A DNA stretch of 64,000 nt from Mycobacterium sp. PS03-16. GTDB lineage: Bacteria; Actinomycetota; Actinomycetes; Mycobacteriales; Mycobacteriaceae. Shown piece after piece: positions 33,309-41,748 of this stretch. The stretch lies in the NCBI RefSeq assembly GCF_004570325.1, contig NZ_SPQO01000020.1:34396-98395 (forward strand). The letters run 5' to 3'. Below the pieces are notes generated by a model, which made no database searches, was not told where the DNA came from, and was given only the letters and a program-made list of their open reading frames with translations. The translations under genes were made by a program, and so were the position numbers. Numbering within the stretch: position 1 is the first letter of the stretch; the number at the start of each line of letters is the position of its first letter.

Positions 33309-34147
33309 CGTTCGCGCGGCGCACCGTCGACGTCGGCGGGCTGATGACCGCCTACCTCGAAGCGGGGCAGGGTGACCCGGTCGTGCTGCTGCACGGCGGG
33401 GAGTTCGGCGCCGGCGCGGAACTGGGCTGGGAGCGCGTCATCGACGCGCTGGCCGCCCACCACCGTGTGCTGGCACCGGACATGCTCGGCTTCGGCGGCT
33501 CGGCCAAGGTCGTCGACTTCACCGACGGGCGCGGACTGCGGATCCGGCACATCGCGCGGTTCTGCGCGGCGCTGGGCGTGCCCGGGGCGCACTTCGTGGG
33601 CAACTCGATGGGGGCGATCAACCTGCTCGTCGATGCCGCCTCCGACGCACCGGTGCTGCCGATGCGCAGCCTCGTCGCGATCTGCGGCGGCGGGGAGATC
33701 CAGCGCGGCGAACACATGGACGCGCTCTACGACTACGACGCGACCGTGGCCGGGATGCGCCGCATCGTCACCGCGCTGTTCGCCGATCCGGCCTACCACG
33801 GCGACGACGACTACGTGCGGCGCCGCTACCAGTCCAGCATCGCGCCCGGTGCCTGGGAAGCGTTGGCGGCGGCCCGCTTCCGGCGCCCCGGGTTGGCGCC
33901 GCCGCCCGCGCCGTCGAGCGCTCGGCCCTATGACCGCATCGCGGTGCCCGCGCTGCTGATCGAGGGGGCCCGCGACAAGCTGCTGCGGCCGGGATGGGCG
34001 GCCGAGATCGCCGCGCAGATCGCCGACGGCCGGTCGGCGGTGGTCGCCGACGCAGGGCACTGCCCGCAGATCGAACAGCCGGCGGCGGTCACCGACCTGC
34101 TCCTCGGTTTCTTCGCCGACGTGTCACGACGAAAGGTGTCCGCCTGA
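33305..34147 (+). CDS. Alpha/beta hydrolase
   Basis: A 280-aa alpha/beta hydrolase with VVLLHGGEFGAGAELGW (oxyanion), nucleophile Ser in GNSMGAIN, acid Asp in IEGARDKLLRPG and His in DAGHCPQIEQP. It resembles the MhpC-like enzyme at 24372 in general layout but belongs to a different sub-branch, and could hydrolyse a second C-C or ester bond. GTG start overlaps the FMN reductase stop, and its own stop overlaps the next SDR start by one base. Confidence 0.87.
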   Translation: MTFARRTVDVGGLMTAYLEAGQGDPVVLLHGGEFGAGAELGWERVIDALAAHHRVLAPDMLGFGGSAKVVDFTDGRGLRIRHIARFCAALGVPGAHFVGNSMGAINLLVDAASDAPVLPMRSLVAICGGGEIQRGEHMDALYDYDATVAGMRRIVTALFADPAYHGDDDYVRRRYQSSIAPGAWEALAAARFRRPGLAPPPAPSSARPYDRIAVPALLIEGARDKLLRPGWAAEIAAQIADGRSAVVADAGHCPQIEQPAAVTDLLLGFFADVSRRKVSA

Positions 34148-34983
34148 TGGCAAGCGAACTCGACGGCAAGGTCGCGATCGTCACCGGCGGCGCGTCCGGC
34201 ATCGGACGCGGCATCGTGGAACGCTTCGTGGCCGAGGGAGCCAAGGTCGTCATCGCCGACGTGCAGACCGAACTCGGGGAGGCACTGGCGGCGGAGTCCG
34301 GTGCCGCCGCACTCTTCCGGCACACCGACGTGGGTCAGCAGGCAGACGTCACCGCCCTGGTCGCCGACACCGTCGAGCAGTTCGGCGGGCTCGATGTGAT
34401 GGTGAACAACGCGGGCATCTCCAGCCCGTTGCGGCGCGCCATGTTCGACGAGGACTTCGAGGAGTTCGACCGCGTCATGCGGGTCAACGTGCTCGGCGTC
34501 ATGGCCGGCACCCGCGACGCGGCCCGGCACATGGCCGACCACGGCGGCGGATCGGTGATCAACCTGTCCTCGATCGGCGGCATCCAGGCCGGCGGCGGCG
34601 TCCCGGTGTACCGCGCGTCGAAGGCCGCGATCCTGCACTTCACGAAATGCGCCGCCATCGAGCTGGCGCACTACGACGTTCGGGTGAACTGCATTGCCCC
34701 GGGCAACATCCCGACACCGATCCTGCAGTCGTCGGCCACCGGGGCCGACCGGGAGCGGCTCGAACGGTTCGAGGCGAAGATCCGCGAACAGATGCGCAAC
34801 GACCGGCCGCTCAAACGGGAGGGCACCCCGGCCGACGTCGCCGAGATGGCGCTGTACCTGGCCACCGAACGGTCGCGCTACGTCACCGGGACAGTGCTCA
34901 CGGTCGACGGCGGTACGTCCGCGGGCAAGGTCATCCCCCGGCCGCCCAGGGACGCACCGGTCGGCAACGGCACCGCGCGATGA
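34147..34983 (+). CDS. SDR-family oxidoreductase
   Basis: A 278-aa classical short-chain dehydrogenase: VTGGASGIGRGIV (cofactor loop), IADVQ (NAD-preferring), VNNAGIS, catalytic Ser in NLSSIGG, Tyr-x3-Lys in YRASKAA, and TVDGGTSAGK at the end of the fold, followed by a short Pro-rich tail. Last gene of the ten-gene plus-strand operon that begins with mhpC. Likely oxidises a secondary alcohol to a ketone; no specific substrate can be read. Confidence 0.87.
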   Translation: MASELDGKVAIVTGGASGIGRGIVERFVAEGAKVVIADVQTELGEALAAESGAAALFRHTDVGQQADVTALVADTVEQFGGLDVMVNNAGISSPLRRAMFDEDFEEFDRVMRVNVLGVMAGTRDAARHMADHGGGSVINLSSIGGIQAGGGVPVYRASKAAILHFTKCAAIELAHYDVRVNCIAPGNIPTPILQSSATGADRERLERFEAKIREQMRNDRPLKREGTPADVAEMALYLATERSRYVTGTVLTVDGGTSAGKVIPRPPRDAPVGNGTAR

Positions 34984-34986
34984 TGC

Positions 34987-35006
34987 TAAATCAGTCGCTT
35001 GACTTA
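34987..35006. promoter_or_regulatory. Candidate TetR operator upstream of the regulator-P450 operon
   Basis: TAAATCA and TGACTTA are inverted copies (6 of 7) separated by six bases, directly after the SDR stop and 22 bases before the TetR start. This AT-rich island in GC-rich DNA suits an autoregulated promoter and differs from the TGAGAAT box. Confidence 0.5.
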
Positions 35007-35027
35007 AAGGGTCGGGCGGCGTTGACT

Positions 35028-35723
35028 GTGAGCGTGACCACAGCCCGCAGTGTGACCACCGCCCGTACGGCGAGCCCGGCCAGGACCGCCCGCGCCGAAC
35101 GCGCCAGCGGCACGCAGGAGGCGATCCTGCGGGCCGCCGAACGGCTGTATGCCGAGCACGGCGTGTTCGCCGTGTCCAACCGTCAGGTCAGCGAGGCCGC
35201 CGGGCAGGGCAACAACGCCGCGGTCGGTTACCACTTCGGCACGAAGACCGACCTGGTTCGCGCCATCGAGCACAAGCACCGGGGGCCGATCGAGCGATTG
35301 CGCGAACAGATGGTCGCCGACCTGGGTCCCGCGCCGGACATGCGTGACTGGGTCGCCTGCCTGGTCCGGCCGCTGACCGACCACCTCGAGGAGTTGGGCA
35401 ACCCCACCTGGTACGCCCGGTTCGCCGCGCAGGTCATGACCGACCCCGCCTACCACGGCATGATCGTGCGCGACGCGCTGTCCTCGCCGTCGCTGGTCCA
35501 GGTCATCAGCGGGATCGGCGCCTGCCTGCCCGACCTGCCGCCCGACGTGCTCGCGGAGCGAAACGTGATGGGCCGCAACCTGTTGATGCACAGTTGCGCC
35601 GACCGCGAGCGCGGCATGGCCCAGGGTGCGCGGGTGCCGCGGACGTCGTGGGGGGCCGCGGCCTCCGGTCTGATCGACGCCCTGGTCGGGCTGTGGCTGG
35701 CACCGGTCACCGAGGAGCCCTGA
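35028..35723 (+). CDS. TetR-family transcriptional regulator
   Basis: A 231-aa regulator when started at the GTG used here. The DNA-binding region runs GTQEAILRAAERLYAEHGVF, VSNRQVSEAAGQ, NNAAVGYHFGTKTDLVRAIE. The C-terminal domain contains the pair NPTWYARFAAQVMTDP seen in regulators of aromatic and P450 pathways. An ATG at 34980 would put the palindrome at 34987-35006 inside the gene, so it was rejected; GTG 35034 is an alternative. The stop overlaps the ferredoxin ATG, so it leads the P450 operon and probably controls it. Confidence 0.87.
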   Translation: MSVTTARSVTTARTASPARTARAERASGTQEAILRAAERLYAEHGVFAVSNRQVSEAAGQGNNAAVGYHFGTKTDLVRAIEHKHRGPIERLREQMVADLGPAPDMRDWVACLVRPLTDHLEELGNPTWYARFAAQVMTDPAYHGMIVRDALSSPSLVQVISGIGACLPDLPPDVLAERNVMGRNLLMHSCADRERGMAQGARVPRTSWGAAASGLIDALVGLWLAPVTEEP

Positions 35724-35917
35724 TGAGGGTCACCGTGGATCAGGACCGGTGCGTGTCATCGGGTCAGTGCGTGCTCAACGCCGCCGAGGTGTTCGACCAG
35801 CGAGATGACGACGGGGTTGTGGAACTGCTCGCCGAGTTCCCCGGTCCCGACCAGGAAGCCGACACCCGCCGGGCCGCGGCTGCCTGCCCCGCCCTGGCCA
35901 TCCAGCTCGAGGAGTGA
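35723..35917 (+). CDS. Small [3Fe-4S]-type ferredoxin
   Basis: A 64-aa ferredoxin, MRVTVDQDRCVSSGQC, with the first two ligands in CVSSGQC and the last in ACPALAI. The missing fourth Cys is as in [3Fe-4S] ferredoxins that serve actinobacterial P450s. It sits directly before a P450 gene with a GTGA overlap and is almost certainly its electron donor. A ferredoxin reductase is not present nearby. Confidence 0.92.
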   Translation: MRVTVDQDRCVSSGQCVLNAAEVFDQRDDDGVVELLAEFPGPDQEADTRRAAAACPALAIQLEE

Positions 35918-37155
35918 CGACCTTGTCCGACACGTTGACCAACCCCGACACCGGGACCATCCCCGAGTATCCGATGGAACGGGCCGCGGGGTGCCCCTTC
36001 GCCCCGCCGCCGCAGATGCTCGAGATGGGGGCGGCCAGACCGCTGTCGCGCGTGCGGATCTGGGACGGCAGCACACCGTGGCTGATCACCGGGCACGCGG
36101 TGGCGCGGGAACTGTTCGCGGACTCGCGGGTCAGCGTCGACGACCGCCGCGACGGCTTCCCGCACTGGAACGAGCACATGCTGTCCACGGTCAACAAGCG
36201 CCCGCGGTCGGTGTTCACCTCCGACGCCGAGGAGCACACCCGGTTCCGCCGCATGCTGTCCAAGCCGTTCACGTTCAAGCGCGTGGAGGGTCTGCGCCCG
36301 GCGATCCAACAGGTCACCGACGAGTGCATCGACGACATCCTGGCCGGCCCGCAGCCCGCCGACATCGTGGCCAAACTGGCGCTGCCGGTGCCGACCCGGG
36401 TGATCAGCGAAATGCTCGGCGTGCCCTATGAAGACCACGAGTTCTTCCAGCACCACGCCAATGTCGGTCTGGCCCGGTATGCCAGCGCCGACGCCGGTCA
36501 AAAGGGTGCGATGAGCCTGCACCAGTACCTGATCAACCTCGTCGAGCAGAAGCGCCAGAACCCGGCCGAGGATGCGGTGTCCGACCTGGCCGAGCGGGTC
36601 AATGCGGGAGAGATCAGCGTCAAGGAGGCCGCCCAGCTGGGCACCGGTCTGCTGATCGCCGGGCACGAGACCACCGCGAACATGATCGGGATCGCGGTGC
36701 TGGCCCTGCTCGAACACCCTGAACAGGCCGATTTCCTGCGCGAGGCCGACGATCCGAAGGTGATCGCCAACGCCGTCGAGGAGTTGATGCGCTACCTGTC
36801 GATCATCCAGAACGGGCAGCGGCGCGTCGCCATCGAGGACATCGAGATCGCCGGTGAGACGATTCGCGCCGGCGAGGGCATCATCCTCGATCTCGCCCCG
36901 GCGAACTGGGATCCGGCCGCCTATCCGGAACCCGACCGGCTCGACCTGTCCCGCGACGCCGGAGCGCAGCTGGGCTTCGGGTACGGCCGTCACCAGTGCG
37001 TCGGCCAGCAGCTGGCCCGCGCCGAGATGCAGATCGTCTTCCACACGCTGCTGCGCCGCATCCCGACCATGCGCCTGGCGATCCCGTTCGAGGAGATCCC
37101 GTTCAAACACGATCGGCTCGCCTACGGCGTCTATGAACTTCCCGTCACCTGGTGA
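35914..37155 (+). CDS. Cytochrome P450 monooxygenase
   Basis: A 413-aa soluble bacterial P450. The N-terminus YPMERAAGCPFAPPP is frequent in CYP105-like and related families. The oxygen-binding I-helix is AGHETTANM, the ExxR is in ELMRY, and the heme-thiolate loop is FGYGRHQCVGQQLARAE with the axial Cys. It would hydroxylate a hydrophobic intermediate using electrons from the ferredoxin encoded immediately upstream. Start GTG overlaps the ferredoxin stop. CYP family number and substrate cannot be assigned from inspection. Confidence 0.93.
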   Translation: MTTLSDTLTNPDTGTIPEYPMERAAGCPFAPPPQMLEMGAARPLSRVRIWDGSTPWLITGHAVARELFADSRVSVDDRRDGFPHWNEHMLSTVNKRPRSVFTSDAEEHTRFRRMLSKPFTFKRVEGLRPAIQQVTDECIDDILAGPQPADIVAKLALPVPTRVISEMLGVPYEDHEFFQHHANVGLARYASADAGQKGAMSLHQYLINLVEQKRQNPAEDAVSDLAERVNAGEISVKEAAQLGTGLLIAGHETTANMIGIAVLALLEHPEQADFLREADDPKVIANAVEELMRYLSIIQNGQRRVAIEDIEIAGETIRAGEGIILDLAPANWDPAAYPEPDRLDLSRDAGAQLGFGYGRHQCVGQQLARAEMQIVFHTLLRRIPTMRLAIPFEEIPFKHDRLAYGVYELPVTW

Positions 37156-37195
37156 CGAACTGAAACCTCGCTCGACAGCGCAAAAGGAGTCCATC

Positions 37196-38368
37196 ATGAC
37201 CACGACGATGTCCACGCTGTATCCCCCCGAGGGCTTCGGCGCCCCCAAGCATCGCAAGGGGCACGCGTCCAAGGACGGCCTCGCCGGTCTGCCCGAGGGC
37301 ACCGAGATCTTCTCGGCCGACAATCACATCTCGGTGGCCGACGACATCTTCTTCGAACGCTTCCCCGAGGAACTCAAGGGTGCGGCGCCGCGGATCTGGT
37401 ACGAGGACGGCGCGTATATGGTCGGCATGAAGGGAAAAGCTTGGACCGGCGGAGATTTCGGCCGAGTGCTGATGCAGTACGACGACCTCGCCGGTGCGGC
37501 GTCGAACAACATCGACGCCCGCATCCGCGAACTCGCCGAGGACGGCATCGACAAGGAGCTGGCCTTCCCCAACGCCGTGCTGGCGCTGTTCCACTACCCG
37601 GACAAGTCGCTGCGCGAGCGGGTGTTTCGCATCTACAACGAACACATCGCGGATCTGCAGGAGCGCTCGGGCGGCCACTTCTACGGCGTCGGGCTGATCA
37701 ACTGGTGGGATCCCAAAGGCACCCGCAGCACCCTCGAAGAGCTCAAATCGCTGGGGCTCAAGACGTTCCTGCTGCCGCTCAACCCCGGCAAGGACGACGA
37801 CGGCAACATCTACGACTACGGCAGTACCGACATGGACGCGGTCTGGGACGAGATCGAGGCCGCCGGGCTGCCGGTCAGCCACCACATCGGCGAAACCCCG
37901 CCCAAGACGCCGTGCCAGCACAACAGCGTCGTGGTCGGGATGATGGTCAATGTCGACTCGTTCCGCGAGCAGTTCGCCAAGTACGTGTTCTCCGGCATTC
38001 TGGACCGGCATCCGAGCTTGAGGATCGGCTGGTTCGAGGGTGGTATCGCCTGGGTGCCGACCGCTCTGCAGGACGCCGAGCACATGCTGGCCTCCTACCG
38101 GCACATGTTCAACCACGAACTCGCCCATCCGGTTCGGCACTACTGGGACGAGCACATGAGCGCGTCGTTCATGGTCGACCCGCTGGGCCTGGAACTGATC
38201 GACAGGATCGGGGTCGACAACGTGATGTGGTCGAGCGACTACCCGCACAACGAGAGCACGTTCGGCTACTCGGAGAAGTCACTGGCCACCGTGGTCGAGG
38301 CGGTCGGGCCGGATGACGCCGCCAAGATCGTCAGCGGCAACGTCAAGCAGTTCCTGGGGCTCGCGTGA
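37196..38368 (+). CDS. Amidohydrolase-2 family protein
   Basis: A 390-aa TIM-barrel hydrolase or decarboxylase of the amidohydrolase-2 (ACMSD-like) family. FSADNHISVADDIFFERFP carries the D-x-H-like N-terminal motif (Asp-Asn-His), VSHHIGE holds mid-protein His residues, and WSSDYPHNESTF carries the late Asp and His. AAAAGGAG precedes the ATG. It is 40 bases after the P450. Relatives act on hydroxylated aromatic or dicarboxylic products; a second relative is at 61246-62544. Metal dependence likely, reaction unknown. Confidence 0.85.
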   Translation: MTTTMSTLYPPEGFGAPKHRKGHASKDGLAGLPEGTEIFSADNHISVADDIFFERFPEELKGAAPRIWYEDGAYMVGMKGKAWTGGDFGRVLMQYDDLAGAASNNIDARIRELAEDGIDKELAFPNAVLALFHYPDKSLRERVFRIYNEHIADLQERSGGHFYGVGLINWWDPKGTRSTLEELKSLGLKTFLLPLNPGKDDDGNIYDYGSTDMDAVWDEIEAAGLPVSHHIGETPPKTPCQHNSVVVGMMVNVDSFREQFAKYVFSGILDRHPSLRIGWFEGGIAWVPTALQDAEHMLASYRHMFNHELAHPVRHYWDEHMSASFMVDPLGLELIDRIGVDNVMWSSDYPHNESTFGYSEKSLATVVEAVGPDDAAKIVSGNVKQFLGLA

Positions 38369-39621
38369 CGACACTGGAAGCGCCCGGCCGCCCCGGAAGT
38401 TCCTGGGACATCCCTGATCTGCCCGACCGTGCCCGGATGTACTCCGAGTGTGGCGCGCGGCTGCGGGAATCCATGCGCGACAGAGGCGTCGACGCGCTGG
38501 TGCTGCTCGGCAACGGTAACGTGGTGTACGCGGCGGGGATCAGCTGGCCGCTGCTCGACGCCGGGCTCTCGCACGTCGAGCGGCCGGTGGCGATCGTGCT
38601 CGCCGACGACCCGCATCCGCACGTGTTCATGCCGCTGCGGGAGGGCTCGGCCGCGGTGGCCACCGAATCCGAGGTGCCCGCCGACCACATCCACCCGCCG
38701 CTGTATCTCGAATTCGACGAGGGCGTTGAACATTTCGCGACCGTACTCGCCGAGCTCGTGCCGGCCGGGTCCACCGTCGCCGTCGACGAACTGACCGGCG
38801 CGATGCGGCGGGCGCAGTCGCGGCTGTTCCCGTCCGGCCCGCCCAGCGATGCCGCGCAGGTGGTCGGGCCGGCCAAACTGGTCAAGACGCGCGACCAGAT
38901 CTCGTGTGTCCGCAACGCCTGCCGCATCACCGAGGCGGCCATGGTGGACGTGCAGCGCGGGCTCGCCCCGGGTGTGCGTCAGGTTGACCTCTCGGCGGCG
39001 TTCGTCCGCCGGGCGTTCGAACTCGGCGCGACCGCGAACATGCTCGAGGCGATCTGGCAGGTGATGCCCACAACGCGCACCAGCGGCGCGGTGTGGACCA
39101 CCACGGGTGATCTGGCCCTGCCGCTGCTGACCACCGAACGGGAACTGCAGCGCGGCGACGTGCTGTGGACCGATGTCTCCATCACCTACACCGGCTACTG
39201 CTCGGACTTCGGGCGCACCTGGGTGGTCGGGGAGGAGCCCACCGCCCGCCAGCATGCGCAGTTCGACAAGTGGCGCAGCATCCTCGACGCCGTGCTCAGC
39301 GTGACCAGGGCCGGCGCGACGTGCGGCGACCTCGCGCGGGCGGCGATCGCGGCGAACGACGGGGTGAAACCGTGGCTCCCGCACTTCTACCTCGGCCACG
39401 GCATCGGCACCAACGCCGCCGAGATGCCGATGATCGGCACCGACCTCGGGCAGGAGTTCGACGACAACTTCGTGTTCCCGGCCGGGATGCTGCTGGTGCT
39501 CGAACCGGTGGTCTGGGAGGACGGCACCGGCGGTTACCGCAGCGAGGAGATCGTCGTCATCACCGAGGACGGCTACCAGTCGATCACCGACTATCCCTAC
39601 GCGCCCTACGGCATGAACTGA
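38365..39621 (+). CDS. M24-family metallopeptidase-like protein (Xaa-Pro dipeptidase fold), intact metal site
   Basis: A 418-aa 'pita-bread' fold protein of the creatinase/aminopeptidase P family. Residues ~1-165 are the N-terminal domain. The catalytic domain keeps all five metal ligands: Asp in WTDVSITY and Asp in CSDFGRTW, His in YLGHGIG, Glu in LVLEPVVW and Glu in RSEEIVV. It may hydrolyse an amide or amino-acid conjugate rather than peptides, given the catabolic setting. GTG start overlaps the amidohydrolase stop. It pairs with a degenerate paralogue directly downstream. Confidence 0.85.
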   Translation: MTTLEAPGRPGSSWDIPDLPDRARMYSECGARLRESMRDRGVDALVLLGNGNVVYAAGISWPLLDAGLSHVERPVAIVLADDPHPHVFMPLREGSAAVATESEVPADHIHPPLYLEFDEGVEHFATVLAELVPAGSTVAVDELTGAMRRAQSRLFPSGPPSDAAQVVGPAKLVKTRDQISCVRNACRITEAAMVDVQRGLAPGVRQVDLSAAFVRRAFELGATANMLEAIWQVMPTTRTSGAVWTTTGDLALPLLTTERELQRGDVLWTDVSITYTGYCSDFGRTWVVGEEPTARQHAQFDKWRSILDAVLSVTRAGATCGDLARAAIAANDGVKPWLPHFYLGHGIGTNAAEMPMIGTDLGQEFDDNFVFPAGMLLVLEPVVWEDGTGGYRSEEIVVITEDGYQSITDYPYAPYGMN

Positions 39622-39632
39622 CAGGCGAGACC

Positions 39633-40766
39633 ATGAGCACTGAAATCCTCCCCGACGCCGCCGATCTGCGCCGTGGCCGCCGCGAGCGGGCGCTGGCGCA
39701 GATGCACGCGCACGACCTCGACATCCTGGTCCTGGGCCGGCAGGCCAACGTCCGCTACGTCACCGGTGCCCCACAGCTGTGGGTGGCGGGCACCCGGCCG
39801 TTCGGGCCGATCTGCGAGGTGGTCCGGTCCACCGGCGAGATCCACCTCAACAGCACCTGGGACGAGGGCATCCCCGACGAGATCGCCCACGACCACCTGT
39901 ACGGCCTGGCGTGGAATCCGATGACGCTGATCGAGGTGCTCAAGGGCATCCCCGGCGCGGCCACCGTGCGCCGGGTCGGGACCGATTCCCTGACACCGAC
40001 ATTCGCCCAGCTGCTGCCGATGGCGTTCCCGAACGCCGAGATCGTCGATGCCGAACCCGCGCTGCGGGCCGCCCGGCGCATCAAGACCCCCGACGAGATC
40101 GCGGTCCTGCGGGGTGCGCTGGGCGTCGCCGAGCGGGCGCTCGACGCCGCCCGCGCGGAACTGGCCGCCGGCGTCACCGAGCAGACGCTGACCGGCGCGA
40201 TGCTGCAGGCGATGGCCGCCGGCGGCGTCACCACCCCGGCCACCCAGGACGGGGCTTGGATCACGCCGAAGGACCATTCGTGGCGGCGGGGATCGGGCGA
40301 TCGCACCGTGACCGACGGAGATCTGGTCGCGTTCAGTGCCGGCGCGCTGGCCGACGGCTACGTCGGCGAGGTCGGCCGCACCTGGCCGGTGGGCGAGGTG
40401 GCGGGCGCCGACGCCCTGTTCCGCCGGTCGAACGACCTGTGGGAGCGCCTCGTCGCGGCGTGCCGGCCCGGCGCGGCAGCCGGAGACCTTTTCGACGCCT
40501 ACGAGCGCAGCGGAGAGCGGTTGCCCGCGACCCCGGTCGCGCACGGCCTCGGTCTCGGCTTCGACCCGCCGGTGATCTGTGCGGACCTGCCGGTGACGTG
40601 TGCGCAGGAACGCCTGGAACCCGGCATGGTGCTGGCGGTGACCGGCTACGTGTGGGAGCCCGGCGTCGGGGCGGTGTTCACCCGTGAAGCGGTGCTGGTC
40701 GGCGACGAGGGTCCCGAGGTGCTCACCTCGGGCGCCTGGCACGCCGCCGCGGCCCCTGTGTCATGA
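39633..40766 (+). CDS. M24-fold protein with degenerate metal site
   Basis: A 377-aa relative of the preceding protein. The fold landmarks are present (RYVTGAPQLWV, RRIKTPDEIAVLRGALG, VGRTWPVGE, VAHGLGLGFDP), but the metal ligands are not. The first Asp is replaced in LVAFSAGA, the second Asp becomes Glu in VGEVGRTW and the first Glu is Thr in LAVTGYVW, while the His and last Glu remain. It therefore probably lacks the dinuclear centre and may be a regulatory or structural partner of the intact enzyme, or have a new activity. ATG chosen eleven bases after the previous gene. Confidence 0.8.
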   Translation: MSTEILPDAADLRRGRRERALAQMHAHDLDILVLGRQANVRYVTGAPQLWVAGTRPFGPICEVVRSTGEIHLNSTWDEGIPDEIAHDHLYGLAWNPMTLIEVLKGIPGAATVRRVGTDSLTPTFAQLLPMAFPNAEIVDAEPALRAARRIKTPDEIAVLRGALGVAERALDAARAELAAGVTEQTLTGAMLQAMAAGGVTTPATQDGAWITPKDHSWRRGSGDRTVTDGDLVAFSAGALADGYVGEVGRTWPVGEVAGADALFRRSNDLWERLVAACRPGAAAGDLFDAYERSGERLPATPVAHGLGLGFDPPVICADLPVTCAQERLEPGMVLAVTGYVWEPGVGAVFTREAVLVGDEGPEVLTSGAWHAAAAPVS

Positions 40767-40770
40767 GCCG

Positions 40771-41748
40771 ATGACATCGGGTGGACCGCCCCCGCCGGAG
40801 GAGATCGTCGGCTACGACAAGGACCCGGCGACCAAGATCGCGACCATCACGTTCAACCGGCCGGACCATCTGAACGCCCCGACGTCGGCGGCCCGGTTGC
40901 GCTACGCCGACCTGCTGCGTGGGGCAAGCGTGGACGACGACGTCAAGGTCGTGGTGATCCGCGGGGTCGGTGAGAACCTCGGCAGCGGTGCGGATCTGCC
41001 CGACTTCATGGCGGGCACGGAGGAGGACCGGCTCGCCGAACTGCGTGTCGACGACCCGGCCGTGACCTATCCGCCGAAGGGGTCCTACCGGCACGGCGCC
41101 ACGATGGGCGCGTGGTATGCCAATGTGGCTGCGGGCAACCGGGCGCTGCAGGAGCTCAAGAAGATCAGCATCGTGGAGGCCAAGGGCTACTGTTACGGCT
41201 GGCACTTCTACCAGTGCGCCGACGCCGACCTGGTGATCTCCAGCGACGACGCGCTGTTCGGCCATCCGTCGTTTCGCTACTACGGGTGGGGTCCGCGGAT
41301 GTGGACCTGGATGCTGACCATGGGGCTGAGACCGTTCCAGGAGATGGTGTTCACCGGCCGCCCGTTCACCGCCGAGGAGATGCTGGCGTGCAACTTCCTC
41401 AACAAGGTCGTCGCGCGGGATGCGCTGGAGAACGAAGTCGAGAAGTACGCGCTGGCGTGTGCCCGAAACCGCCCGGTGGACAGCGTTTTCCAGCAGAAGA
41501 TGTTCTTCGAGGTGGTCAAGCAGTTCCAGGGCGAGTACCTGGGCAGCGTGTTGTCGGCGGTGTTCGAGTCGCTGGGGGCGACGGTGCGCCCGGACGGCAG
41601 GGACTTCATGCTCGGCGACGCGATCGACGCCGGACTGGCTGATGCGGTCAACGACAACGATGCGAAGTTCCCGCCCGAGTTCCGGCTGAGCAAGTCCGGA
41701 CGCGCCCAGCCGGCACCGGACGAGGGCGGCGACGGGAGAGGTCAGTGA
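40771..41748 (+). CDS. Enoyl-CoA hydratase/isomerase family protein, long variant
   Basis: A 325-aa crotonase-fold protein, longer than the usual ~260. ITFNRPDHLNAPTS and VVVIRGVGENLGSGADLPDF are the N-terminal signatures, VEAKGYCYGWHFYQCADADL is the second oxyanion segment (with the unusual Tyr/Trp/His in place of small residues), and ACNFLNKVV is the late helix. An extra ~40 residues after the first oxyanion loop (VDDPAVTYPPKGSYRHG) and the C-terminal extension are atypical, so decarboxylase or hydrolase activity is possible. It lies between the M24 pair and the CoA-transferase fusion, overlapping the latter by GTGA. Confidence 0.82.
   Translation: MTSGGPPPPEEIVGYDKDPATKIATITFNRPDHLNAPTSAARLRYADLLRGASVDDDVKVVVIRGVGENLGSGADLPDFMAGTEEDRLAELRVDDPAVTYPPKGSYRHGATMGAWYANVAAGNRALQELKKISIVEAKGYCYGWHFYQCADADLVISSDDALFGHPSFRYYGWGPRMWTWMLTMGLRPFQEMVFTGRPFTAEEMLACNFLNKVVARDALENEVEKYALACARNRPVDSVFQQKMFFEVVKQFQGEYLGSVLSAVFESLGATVRPDGRDFMLGDAIDAGLADAVNDNDAKFPPEFRLSKSGRAQPAPDEGGDGRGQ

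Noticed and set aside
34980..35027. ATG start for the TetR gene ahead of the palindrome
   Set aside because: It would make the likely operator part of the coding region and add residues unlike the family; a GTG start is preferred.
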